Of a stretch of 64,000 nt of DNA, positions 43,813 through 53,851 are shown one piece after another. Source of the DNA: Gliomastix tumulicola (taxonomy: Eukaryota > Ascomycota > Sordariomycetes > Hypocreales > Bionectriaceae); the NCBI GenBank assembly GCA_001599755.1, contig BCHX01000001.1, forward strand, positions 3,596,001 through 3,660,000, written 5' to 3'. A program made the position numbers and the translations under genes. Under the pieces are notes generated by a model. That model was not told where the DNA came from and ran no database searches. It worked only from the letters and a program-made list of their open reading frames with translations. Numbering within the stretch: the first letter of the stretch is position 1; each line of letters opens with the position of its first letter.

Positions 43813-45157
43813 GGCGCCCGATTGGTTAACATTCAGATGAAAGCACAAAACAAACCGAGCAATTGGGAAGCAAAGATCGAGGTTGTTGGTTTGGTCTTCA
43901 GTACAGGGGACGACCAATGACTGATTCGCCAGGTCCAGGTCCCAGAAGCGCTATGCTTGTTATTAACGCAGTGTTGTCCGAGGCGATGGCCCCTCCAGAG
44001 GGCCTCCAGAGGGCCTCCAGAGGGGCTAACACTGCCGTCGTCGTTCATCTTCTGCCAGCTTGTCTCTAAACCCACGCATACTGTCGGGTTAATTGGCCCC
44101 TTGCTGACCATTGCGGACTCCATGAGGGGCTGTTTAGAGCAGATCTAGCTTCACATCACCCCTGGCGGTCCAGGGTTGTTATGCGACGAAATTGTTGAAC
44201 AGCCGTTGGGGAATCACTCGTCTGCCATTTCCCGCCCTGTACAGGTGCTCCAAGCGCAGTCTCTAGAGGCGACCCAGGGCTTCTGTTACCTCACAGGCTA
44301 CCTCGGCGTTTCCCAACACCACTGGAAGAAACGCCTTGCCTGCTACCTCATTCACTGTTCCCACTCACTTCATCCACCAGCCCCAACGCCAGTTTGCGGC
44401 AGCTGTCACATCACGCAAGTGTCTTCTTAGCGCCTCCACCCGCTCAATCGCCAGGATGTCATCGTCACCCTTCTGTCCGAGGTGACTCAAAGTTGATGGG
44501 TGCATGCGCAAGGCGTTCTCGGGCCATCGATAGCGAGGGACAGGAGCTCCCCGACAAAATCCCCTGCTCACGATGACATTCCAGGTTCGTCGGCGCGCGC
44601 AGCGAGTGACAAGAAGTGGTACCCTATACCATTGCTCCCTTTGTAACAGCGAACCTCTCGCCTCCGCTTTTGTTGCTCGAGGTCTCTTCTTCTTGGGGGT
44701 TACCTCGTTTGGGCCTGCTTTCCCATCATTCTTGGCTTGTTCGTTCTGGTTCCCTTCGACCTGATTTCGACAATATTTGACAACTATTCTATTGCTCTAT
44801 TCATCGTCTTTGCTACCACTCTTGCCAGCTAATCGTCCGGATAGCTACTAACACACAGCTCGAGATTGTTCACACCGTCTTGCGAACAGGCAAAGACTGT
44901 TCTATGCAGAATGAATATATACTGTTCTCGCTATCGACGAGACACCCCAGAAGTCAACCGCATTACAATGACTACCTATAGTTTATTTAAGCAGCCTAGT
45001 GATCCTATTGTCTTGGGCAAAGCTCTGCGCTCTTCCACGTATCGATACAGGACCTTACTCTAAGCCAAGGTCGACTGTGCCTACACAACTCACAAATCAA
45101 AGCGAGAAACTTGGCATACCCTGTGTGTAAGTTCTCATAACCATAGTCCAAGCACAT
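43813..45157. promoter_or_regulatory. Divergent intergenic region between BIO2 and a hypothetical gene
   Basis: A 1.35-kb stretch with no supported gene. ATTGG (CCAAT on minus) lies at 43821-43825, just upstream of the BIO2 start. A threefold repeat of CCTCCAGAGGG-like sequence is at 43992-44025. Confidence 0.5.
43992..44025. repeat. Three tandem copies of an 11-bp palindrome-like unit
   Basis: CCTCCAGAGGG is repeated three times nearly perfectly. Each unit is itself close to a palindrome (CCTC-CAG-AGGG). It lies about 180 bp upstream of the BIO2 start. Confidence 0.8.
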
Positions 45158-46483
45158 ATGATATACCACGAACCTCTCTTCGGCCACCAGGCACCTCCGT
45201 CCCGCGGCTTGGCAGAGACTTTGGCCCTACTCGCCTCCAACTCTTCCGATAACATCAAGGCTCTGCACGAGCTGCGAGATGCCGCCGCCCTTAAGGTGTC
45301 CGGACGGCCTCTTCCGGCGCGTAAGAAGACTGGGGCTGTCGTCGTGCCGACGAGGCTAAAGGTGAGCATAGAGAGGGCTGTGAGGGGTCTTCGGGCTGTT
45401 ACTGGCGCCCCCCCGCGAGGACGGCGGGAACCGGCGCAGCAGCCGGTTGTCAAACAGGAGTTGTTTCCCAAGACGTCACTAGTGGTGGTCAGGAAGGTAC
45501 TCCCGACCTCGAAGCCAGCTGTCGCAAAGATCCCCTGCGGATCACACCCGGCTAAGGTTATCGAGGCTTTGAAGCCAAGTGAAGTTCCCTTGACGCGGCT
45601 CAGACTCACGGCGGAGAACCTGCGGCTGCTGGACCTCGAAGGCCAGCATGCCGAGGGCGCAGAGAAGGAGCCCTCGGAGACATCCTCCTCGGCTGAAACG
45701 TATGAAGATGAGGAGGGTACGGAGGATGAGTCCCCAGACACGACTTCAAGATATGAGTCCCCGGAGGAGGAGGAGGAGGAGGAGGAGCCCGCCGGGGATA
45801 GTGACGATGCCACCATAGTCGCGGACGAAGAGCCAAGCCACACGCTCTCAATCCGTCCTCGCATCCCAGCCAGCCCGCCGCCATACGACCCACGCTCGAC
45901 CGACGGCAGGATCTGCCTGAACACACTCAAGCGCGCCCTCTCCATGCCGGCGAGCACGCCCCCGTCCGAGGTCCAGACGTTCCTGGCGAGGAACCTGTCC
46001 ATCATCCGCCACGCCTACTTCAACCTGCTCCCGCAGCCCTACCGCTTCGAGGCGCTCGGCTGCTGCGAGGTGAAGACGCAGACCGGGGTCGGCCGGTGGA
46101 TCAACGGCAAGATGTACGAGGCCATCCGCGACCTGGCCTGGGACAACATGGCGATCAGGCTCATCGTTGCGGCTATCGAGCGCAAGCCTAGGATGATGCT
46201 TGCGCCCGGGGTTGTCATCGGAGAGCCGAAGCCAGCTGGTGAGGTTGTTGAGGAGCAGCAGCAGCCCAAGACGGCAGCAGAGACCTCGGCCGCTCAGCGT
46301 TGCTTTATCCAGCCCAAGGCCGCGCCCGCACGGGACGCAGGCTTGGTCTACCGGACGCTCAGAAAGGGCCGCCGGGACAGGGACGCGAGGACCAAGGCAA
46401 CGAGGGCCGAGGATACTCGCAAGAGGAAGGACTCAATTCGTCCCGAGAGCCCGCTTCGGGAGTCAACTCGGCCTGGTGAATGA
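45158..46483 (+). CDS. Hypothetical protein with acidic centre and conserved-looking C-terminal block
   Basis: A single exon of 441 aa. I do not recognise the family. Residues 1-170 are basic and Leu/Val/Ala-rich, residues 170-225 are strongly acidic with runs of Glu and Ser, and residues 248-355 form a compact, probably helical block (ICLNTLKRALSMP, FLARNLSIIRHAYFNLL, MYEAIRDLAWDNMAIRLIVA). The end is basic and charged. The ATG at 45158 gives the longest frame and is near a plausible start context. The opposite strand is also open here, so the assignment relies on the balanced composition of the helical block. It could be a lineage-specific nuclear protein. Confidence 0.6.
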   Translation: MIYHEPLFGHQAPPSRGLAETLALLASNSSDNIKALHELRDAAALKVSGRPLPARKKTGAVVVPTRLKVSIERAVRGLRAVTGAPPRGRREPAQQPVVKQELFPKTSLVVVRKVLPTSKPAVAKIPCGSHPAKVIEALKPSEVPLTRLRLTAENLRLLDLEGQHAEGAEKEPSETSSSAETYEDEEGTEDESPDTTSRYESPEEEEEEEEPAGDSDDATIVADEEPSHTLSIRPRIPASPPPYDPRSTDGRICLNTLKRALSMPASTPPSEVQTFLARNLSIIRHAYFNLLPQPYRFEALGCCEVKTQTGVGRWINGKMYEAIRDLAWDNMAIRLIVAAIERKPRMMLAPGVVIGEPKPAGEVVEEQQQPKTAAETSAAQRCFIQPKAAPARDAGLVYRTLRKGRRDRDARTKATRAEDTRKRKDSIRPESPLRESTRPGE

Positions 46484-46911
46484 GCGTCTGGTCTCTGGTT
46501 AACTGCTCGTGAAGCCGGGTTCTACTTACAACTAGGAGTCAAGTGACATCGTCATACCGGGCGATGCGTGATATAGTCGGCTGTTCCTTTGCACTCTACT
46601 TTCTCTTCGTAGACCGCGGGGATGTGAGAAGAAATACCACAATGAAACTCCTGTGAGTACCGTAGATGATTCCTACATAAAGAGCCTTTTTAGACCAGGA
46701 CGAAGTATGATATATATCTTTTCCGAGCACCCTTTTCCTTGTTTCCCTTTCCCTCCCTATACGCCTGCTATCTATCGGCTTGCAAAAGGCCAAGCAGAAC
46801 AAATGATCAGTGTCCCAATATTCCAACAGGATGACAAAGAGAAGCTCTAGTGAAAGATCCAAAACATAGATCAAAGATTGTATATATACAACAACAACAA
46901 ACAGCAAACTC
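46484..46911. other. Convergent intergenic region
   Basis: A 428-bp AT-rich stretch between the stop codons of the hypothetical gene and the GT69 gene, probably 3' UTRs. Nothing else is recognised. Confidence 0.5.
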
Positions 46912-48330
46912 TCACACGTGCGCCCACCCATTCCACACGAGAACCTGCATCTCGTTGATGAGACAGATATCCGCCGGCTCATGATGGTGCGCCTCGTCCT
47001 CCTTCTCCCACGCCCCGAGCCGGCGGCGGACCTTGCGCTTGACGAGACTGTCCTCGTACAGCCACACGGTCCACCCGGCGACGCGGTTCGCCCAGAGGCC
47101 CCAGAACATGGACCAGGTCGAGACCCAGGCGCCGCCGGCGGACGGGTGCGCGCCCTCGTAGGCGGCCGAGTCGTAGCCGACGCGGACGCGCGGGTTGACG
47201 TAGACGCCGAGGTCGCGCGAGAGCGGGTTGTCGACGTGGATGAGGCAGCACTCGGAGCCCTCGAGGTGGTGGCGGGCGAGGGAGTCGTCGATGGCGCGGA
47301 ACTGGAGGGGATTGCCGGCTGAGACGAAGGGCGCGGCGGGCATGACGACTGGTGGATGATGGGTTAGGGTTGACAGTGGACGTCGTTGTGAGTGAGAGTA
47401 TATGTATGATATATAGACATACCTATGCCGTTCCAGCAGCTCGTCACGGGGACGGCCTCGTCGTTGCGCATGAGACCTTCCCTCGAGCGGCCGGATCTGA
47501 AGTACGGCCATGACGAGGTGATGCCCGTCTCGCCCTGGGCGTCGCGGAGGGCGAAAGTGTCGTAATAGTACGGAGGGTCCTTGAAGTCGAGCGAGCACGC
47601 AGCCGCATACTTGCCCCCGTTTGTGTCCATGAGCGTCAAGACATCGTCCGTCTAGCCCATCAGTTGTGTCATCAGCGAAAGAGCTTCTCTCATGTGTGAA
47701 ATATACGATGAGCATGAAGGAACATACCGAGAAGACAACGTCGTTCAGAAACAGCACCTTGTCAAACCTGGCCCCCTCCGCACTCAACGCCACGAGATCC
47801 CTCAGCGTCTTGTTCCTCGACTTGGCCAGGTACGGAATCCGCCTCACGACGGGCTCCCCGCCGGGCCCCGTGATGTACACCCCGCGCTGGACGCTCTCCT
47901 CGATGACCTCCTCGTGCGTCTCGTCGTCGATCTGCACGCGCCGCGGCACCCCGCGCAGCTCGAGCTGCCCGTCCAGCCACCGCAGCAGGAACTTGGTCTC
48001 GTCCCAGCTGCCGCTCTCGTAGATGCTCACGAAGACGTTGGCGGCGCCGAGCGTCTCGACGAGGTGCAGCAGGGCGCCGCACCAGTGGGCGCGCAGCACG
48101 GCGCCGCTGTTGAAGTGCATCGCCGCGATGTAGACGCGGGTGCCCGGCGGGAGGGCCGGCGGCGGGTACGGAGAGCCGTGCTCGTCCAGGGCGGCGTCCG
48201 GGCTCATGGCGCGGTGGACGCGGAGGACGTCGAGGATGCTGGCGAGGAAGAGCAGGAGAAGCAGCAGGCGGGCGGTGCGCGTGCGCAGGAGGCGGCGGAT
48301 GTACAGCCAGTTGGCGTTCTGGATGCCCAT
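46912..48330 (-). CDS. GT69 family glycosyltransferase (CAP59/CMT1-like mannosyltransferase)
   Basis: Exons are 48330-47728, 47651-47423 and 47348-46912 (422 aa). A short cytosolic tail is followed by a signal anchor at about residues 19-36 (ARLLLLLLFLASILDVL), so this is a type-II Golgi-type enzyme. The family blocks are visible: VYIAAMHFNSGAVLRAHWC, NVFVSIYESGSWDETK, VLFLNDVVFSTDDVLTLMDT (joined across intron 1), DFKDPPYYYDTFALRDAQG, CWNGIVVMPAAPF (joined across intron 2) and CCLIHVDNP. In Cryptococcus, Cmt1 is an alpha-1,3-mannosyltransferase and Cap59 is needed for capsule; in moulds GT69 proteins affect cell-wall or conidial traits. The acceptor substrate here is unknown. Confidence 0.9.
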   Translation of the reverse strand: MGIQNANWLYIRRLLRTRTARLLLLLLFLASILDVLRVHRAMSPDAALDEHGSPYPPPALPPGTRVYIAAMHFNSGAVLRAHWCGALLHLVETLGAANVFVSIYESGSWDETKFLLRWLDGQLELRGVPRRVQIDDETHEEVIEESVQRGVYITGPGGEPVVRRIPYLAKSRNKTLRDLVALSAEGARFDKVLFLNDVVFSVCSFMLIVYFTHERSSFADDTTDGLDGRCLDAHGHKRGQVCGCVLARLQGPSVLLRHFRPPRRPGRDGHHLVMAVLQIRPLEGRSHAQRRGRPRDELLERHRYVYISYIYSHSQRRPLSTLTHHPPVVMPAAPFVSAGNPLQFRAIDDSLARHHLEGSECCLIHVDNPLSRDLGVYVNPRVRVGYDSAAYEGAHPSAGGAWVSTWSMFWGLWANRVAGWTVWLYEDSLVKRKVRRRLGAWEKEDEAHHHEPADICLINEMQVLVWNGWAHV

Positions 48331-49383
48331 GGTTGCTGACTGACTGACTGACTGACTGGCTTGGAACCCTTCTGTTGGCAGGTAGTTCGTCGTTGGCTCT
48401 CACATCTCCCCCAGCCTGATGAGAGATGGATCAGCGTCGATGAGATGAAAAATGAAAATGAAAAGATGAAAAAGGGTGAGAATGAGAGTGAGAGTGAGAG
48501 TGAGTCTGATGCTGAGTCGGACTCTTCGTAAGCTCTCCAGTTCCCACCGTCACCACCGCCGGCAGCCGTGCCTCTGTAGTGGGGATTCGAACGCACTGGA
48601 CCTGCTTCTCCAGCAGGGGATTCAGATGGTCTTACAGGGGCGATTCCACTGTTTCAGGGTCCATTGCGCGACGACGCGATCTGAGATCTGGCTGGAACGG
48701 CGCCTGCTGGGACGCCATTCCGGTGGTGGGATATGCAATTCTGTTATATAGTGGTTTAGCACCTCCATACATAAACTACTATAGCGAATAGATATCTACA
48801 TAGAATGAATGACCTGTTGTTCAAGCTCACAGATCACTGAAACCCCGAAGGCCCGATGGGTGGCTGCTCGACGCTGTGGAGAAGTCCAGGTTAGGTCAAC
48901 TTGGCAGTCCTCGGCAGGCAACCTTAATTCAACTCGCCCCTGGCTGCTTTCCTTCTTCAGCGCCCCCCAGGACGATCAGTACTTAAGTATTAATAGCATC
49001 CTCCACCCTCGAGAAAAATTCACCGACTTCACGGTGGCGGAGCAGATTGCCAGCCAGGTGCTTAGTTGGAACCTCACATGTCATTAAATAGCAACTGTCT
49101 TCGTGTCTAAGGCATGCAGGAAGTAACACTCCCCGTTCCATGTGGTTCTGACCACAAGCGGGCCATACATACATACATGCTAGGTAATACTCGTGCGCCC
49201 TTACTCGGACATGTCTGTGAAGCGCACGCGTGGCTTGCTGTACACTACTACTTAAAGACTTCTCCGGGTCTACAAGGTGTCTGGACGCGCCCAGCGCCCG
49301 GACGAGCGTCATGTGTGACGCAGCGAAAGAGTGGAGTGGTGTGTACTTGGAAGAGACCTATTCTTCAAACCCCCTTCCCTCGC
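48331..49383. promoter_or_regulatory. Upstream region of the GT69 gene and 3' region of PMT4
   Basis: A 1.05-kb stretch without a supported gene. It holds a (GACT)5 run immediately upstream of the GT69 start and a (GAGAGT)n tract at about 48479-48504, both probably in the 5' leader. Confidence 0.5.
48336..48357. repeat. (GACT)n tetranucleotide repeat at the GT69 start
   Basis: About five GACT units lie 6-27 nt upstream of the GT69 start codon; in the transcript they read as AGTC/CAGT repeats in the 5' leader. Confidence 0.8.
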
Positions 49384-51837
49384 TCATTTCGCAAAGTGAA
49401 GATCGTATCCGAGCCACTTCCTCATCAAGATCTGGTCGACCGTGAGGCCAGGGTATCCGTACGTCAGCGGCAGGAAGAAGTACCACCCGACCGCCGCCAC
49501 GGAGATCACCACACCGCACGCAGCCCAGGCACCCGTCATGCTCTGGCCCGCGAACCGCTCCCGCGCCGTGACGTGCTTCTTCGGGCTGGCGCGGCCCTGG
49601 ATGGCACCGGGCACGGCTTCCTCCTCGGACGAATCAGCGTTGAAGATGAACTCGAGGAGGGCGCCTGCAACCAGACAGGATGCTACGTGTGCTGGAAGGT
49701 AGTGGTGCAGGAAGAGCTGTCGGCCCATGAGGAAGAAGGGGAAGTAGTGCGTCGCCCAGGCGATGAAGAAGAAGCCGGTTGAGTTGTACAGGCGAGATCG
49801 GGTTCCTAGCCACCAGCGTGTTAGTCCTACCGAATCATCTTGCGTCTTGGGAGGTTGGTTCTTTATTCAAAGAAATACTTACGGTGATCTAGGGCATCAA
49901 TGCCACGACGCAGCGAGATCTGGTCGGCTCCGAGAATACCAATATAGACAGCCAGCAAGCTGCTCGCGAGCCACCAACCAGCAGGGTTTCCGAGGAAGTA
50001 GATCTGCTGGCGCGTCTCGCTCTGCGTCCAGAAGCTCACACCACGCAGCAGGAACGGCCACTGGTACGGGTGGCTGGAGTAAGGGTGGCTGCTCGTCAGC
50101 TTGCTGTTGTGGTAGAACATGGCCCTCTGCAGCTCGAACCACTTCTTGAGGAACGGCATCGACTTGACCTCGCGCTCCGGCTTGTTGCGGCGCTTGTCGT
50201 CGGCGGGGATGGACGGGATGTCCTCGACGAGCCAGACGTTGGAGCTCGGCGGGATCTGCTTGTTGCCGTTGATCTCCTGCTGCTTGAAGGCCCACTCGGG
50301 CAGGGGCTTGGTGTGCGTCCACATGGCCACCTTGCTCGGGTTGTGGATCAGCTTGAAGTGGCTGGCGACGCTCTTGAAGTTCTGCTTCTTCTTGCCGTGC
50401 TCGATGCGGATCTCGAAGAGACTGTCGTTCTGGCGCTTTCCAATGCCGTCCTCGACAGACACGCAGGTGAACTCCTGGTTCGTCGGGTAGTACGGGGACG
50501 CGACATCGTGGGAGAGCAGGATCGTGTCGGTGGCGACGTGCCTCAGACGGACGAGGTCGTGGTTCTTGACGGCGCGGCCCTTCTCCTGGCTCTCGTCTGC
50601 GGGAAGGATCTCCCACCAGTTGTTGGTGTCGTTGTAAGGGTACCCGGTGACCTGCTGTCCCTGGCTGGAGACACGGCCGTCGTCGTAGCGGAGAGGGTAG
50701 CGCTCCTCGTGGCTGTGGAGGTAGGCCTTGGTCTCCTTGTGCCTGATGGAGATGGAGTCGTGGTACTCGATGTCGATGGCATTGGCCAGCATGACGTTGT
50801 CGCTGAGCGTCTCCTGGAACTCAGGGGTCATGAAGTCGTCGCCAGGGCCAGATCGGCTGAGCACGGTGAAGTGGACCTGGAACCAGAAGAGGTAGAAGAT
50901 GAAGGGCAGGATGGCGAGTCCGATAGCGCGGGCGACGAAGTGCTTGCCAAACTCGGTCAGGTTGAGGGCGCCGCCGGGCCTCTTGATGTTCAGGAGATCC
51001 CACAGGTCGATGAAGACGGCGCAGCCAATGGTGACAAAGGCAAAGAGGCCAACGTACTTGACCGAGATATCGCAGGACATGGCGAAGCCGGTCAGGATAA
51101 GCCACTTCCACCACTTCCTGCTGAACGCCTCGTGACGCAGCTTGTAGAACTTGATATAGAAGAGCAAGCTGCAGGCCATGGCAAAGACGAGGGTCGCGTC
51201 GAGCAGGATGAGGCGAGTCTGGCCGATGTGGGCGTTGTCCAGCAGGACCAGGCCAGCCGCGACAATGCAGGCGGGCAGACTGTAGCCAGACTCCCACATG
51301 ATCAGGTAGGTGACGGACACGGTCAGGGCACCGAGGATGGCTGGCAGGGCGCGGAAGGCGACGTAGGGGACCTTGTTCACGATGTAGGAGTCGCCAATAT
51401 TCTCGAAGTGGAAGTGGCCATCGTAGCCGACGAGCCAACCCATGAAGGCGAACAGCAGCTTTCCGAAGGGAGGGTGGACATCGAAGAAATAGGTTCGCTC
51501 GAGGTAGTAGGAGGCAAACTGGTGTACCTTGTTAGCAAGTCTCCTGACGGGGGATGTTGGTGTTGCCATGCGCGACGTGACATGGGCATCGCACCTTGCC
51601 AAAGTGAACTTCGTCAAAGACGACCTCGTTGGGATGGCTGATGCCCCAGAAGCGAGTGACGAAGGCCAGAACGGTGATGATGGCCAGGACAATCTTATAG
51701 TCGATCTCCTTATCGACCGAGGTCTTCTTCTGGGCTGCCTTGGCCAGCTTGTTGTCTTCGGGCTCGGGCGAGGAAGCCGTCTCGGCAGCTCCTTTCCTGC
51801 GGCGCAGGCTGCCCTGAGGCGTCTCGGAGCGCGCCAT
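49384..51837 (-). CDS. PMT4: Protein O-mannosyltransferase Pmt4
   Basis: Exons are 51837-51595, 51518-49883 and 49805-49384 (766 aa). This multi-spanning ER enzyme transfers mannose from dolichyl-phosphate-mannose to Ser/Thr of secretory proteins. The first lumenal loop VVFDEVHFGK-FASYYLERTYFFDVHPP holds the catalytic Asp-Glu, with intron 1 inside it. Three MIR repeats occupy about residues 320-500 (YLHSHEERYPLRYDD, RLRHVATDTILLSHDVASP, FKLIHNPSKVAMWTH), followed by WPFLLRGVSFW and the C-terminal helices. The motifs and the ending DLHFAK fit the PMT4 subfamily (PmtC in Aspergillus) rather than PMT1 or PMT2. It is head-to-head with the RidA gene. Confidence 0.95.
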
Positions 51838-52890
51838 CGTCGCGAGGTGTGGCTGTTAGGTGCTCCTGGAGGGAACAAACGGGTCAGTTGATGGTGCTCG
51901 ACAGCTGTAGCTGGGTCTGAGGCAATCCCAAGTCGCACAAGCACGGGCGCAGACAGGAGGACAATGGTGCATGGACGCGCAAAGAACACGTACCTGTTAT
52001 GTAGATATGGATAAGTAGGTATGGATTGGATCCAATTCTAGAACCCCCTTGGCCAGGTAAAATAAATGAATGGAAAAATTAACAAAAGAAAATCCGGCGG
52101 GGGAGCCGAGTTTAAATTATAAGGGAAGGGGAGAAGAGAAGAGGAAACAGGACGTCGAGACGAATAAAAATGACAGAAGAACGTCAAAGACGAAGCAGCT
52201 TTGACAGAGGAATAAGAGGACACGAGAAGCTCCTTTCGCCGCCTCCTATTATTCCACGAACCTGCTGAGCTTCACTAATAAAAAGGGACCCAGGCACGTC
52301 CCTGGATTGAATAAAGGTCCAATGGCGCGGCTTGGTGGTCAATAATAAAAATGTCCACTCCAGGGCAGCGTCGTGTCAAGATTGTGTGGGGAAGCATTCC
52401 AGCTGCTGGAGCTCCAAAAAAAAAGATCACCTCAGTGAAGTCCATCCCCTCAAAAGCTGGACCCCGCCGCCACGCTGCTCTCGTAAGGCGGCGACTCGAC
52501 GCCCCTGATGACGGAATTGAGGGCATTGGAAATGTCCAATTGGGGAATCTACTGCTGACGGCAGCCGATGGATGCAAATTACACCCCTTGAACCTTTCGG
52601 GCTGGTCATAAAGAGTCTCCTCGTCCTGATTCGGCTTGCAGTGGTATAACGGGCCTGGAAGGCGGGGATAGAATGGACCGGGAAGCTTCAAGCGCCGATG
52701 GACGGAGTCTCTAGCAATTCTGTACATAATCGCCTGCTATAAAGTAACTTGGCCCGTCTGTAAGTAATCCTCCACTGTCCTCCTGCTGCTCCTCTTCCAT
52801 CCTCGTCCGTCTTCTGAAACCAGCGACCTTCGAATCGTCTCGTCGTCAGATACATATCTAATCTTTCCATCACAGGTCAGTTCACAAGCC
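51838..52890. promoter_or_regulatory. Divergent upstream region of PMT4 and the RidA gene
   Basis: A 1.05-kb stretch between start codons with no supported gene; an AT-rich A-tract area is at 52057-52180. Confidence 0.5.
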
Positions 52891-53610
52891 ATGCTCCCGA
52901 CAGCCCTGCGAAGCACCTCCAGAGCCGTAGCCCCGACTCTCTGGAGGCTGCCATCGCCAATTGCCGCAAGGCCAGCGAGGTTCACACGTTGCCCAGTTCA
53001 GCCGAGATACCAGTCCACCATGTCTGAGATCGTCTTCACTAAGGACGCCCCTGCGGGTAAGTTGCGCCTCCTTACGTCTGTCGAGACAGCCCTGGCTAAC
53101 CCCTCATCACATAGCTCTTGGCCCTTACGTGAGTGCGCCTTGACGGTGGACGCTGGCAATACAAGACGTCCAGCTGGAACCATATATGGATGAGAGGAGT
53201 TCTTCTTTATCTAACCAACTCCCGACACAGTCCCAGGCCATCAAGACCCCCACGATCATCTACCTCTCCGGCCAGATCCCTCTCACCCCGGACGGCACCT
53301 TCATCCAGGGCACCATCGGCGAGAAGACGGCCCAGGTCTGCAAGAACATCAAGGCCGTCGTCGAGGCCGCCGGCTCTGACATCACCAAGATCGTCAAGAC
53401 CACCATCTTCCTCGCCAACATGGATGACTTCGCCGTGAGTGACTGCTGCTTCGGCGACATCTCGAGTGCCGTGACTAACATGATATGTGCTAGGATGTGA
53501 ACACTGAGTACGAGAAGTGGTTCGCCCACAAGCCTGCTCGCAGCTGCGTTGCCGTCAAGACCCTCCCCAAGGGCGTAGACGTTGAGATTGAGGCCATTGC
53601 CCTCCCTTAA
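52891..53610 (+). CDS. RidA/YjgF family imine deaminase, probably mitochondrial (Mmf1-like)
   Basis: Exons are 52891-53056, 53115-53128, 53231-53434 and 53494-53610 (166 aa). Exon 2 is a 14-nt micro-exon that encodes most of the ALGPY motif; without it the conserved APAALGPYSQAIK sequence is lost. RidA proteins hydrolyse reactive enamines/imines released by PLP enzymes such as threonine dehydratase. The active-site Arg lies in ARSCVAVKTLP, and the family block YLSGQIPLTPDG is present. The first 43 residues are Arg/Ala/Ser/Pro-rich without acids, a likely mitochondrial presequence. A second ATG at 53020 (ACCATGTCTGAG) would start a protein of normal cytosolic RidA size, so dual targeting is possible. 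Confidence 0.94.
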
Positions 53611-53851
53611 GCTAAGGAACAAGGGCAATACTTGCGGAGCTGGATAGGAATAAAATTCCATAGCGACCTATCGTGGTTCTGCAACGAATCCATGTGCTCC
53701 TCATTCTTCCTTACCGTTCATGCTCTAGTGATCACACAATCGTCTCTTTGTATATGCAAGGCACGGCTAGCTCAGAGGTTTATTGCTACCTAAGCCGACC
53801 CAGCCTAAATTCTACATCTTCTAGATAGAAACAGCTCTATACATAACACGC

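Noticed and set aside
45097..46005. Minus-strand open frame of 302 codons overlapping the 441-aa hypothetical gene
   Set aside because: Ser/Gly/Arg-rich without structure; the plus-strand product has a more protein-like helical block. The choice remains less certain than elsewhere.
48575..48620. GGATTCGAACGC, resembling a reverse-strand tRNA T-arm
   Set aside because: The flanking bases do not form a T-stem and no A-box is present at the expected distance.
50070..51641. Long open frame (523 codons) on the plus strand opposite PMT4
   Set aside because: It mirrors the conserved PMT4 exon; the open antisense frame follows from strong C/G bias at third codon positions. Its translation is Val/Asp/Gly-rich without domain features.
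53755..53830. GGCTAGCTCAGAGGT, resembling a tRNA D-arm (A-box)
   Set aside because: No B-box (GGTTCGANTCC) follows at the right distance and no cloverleaf can be folded by eye.
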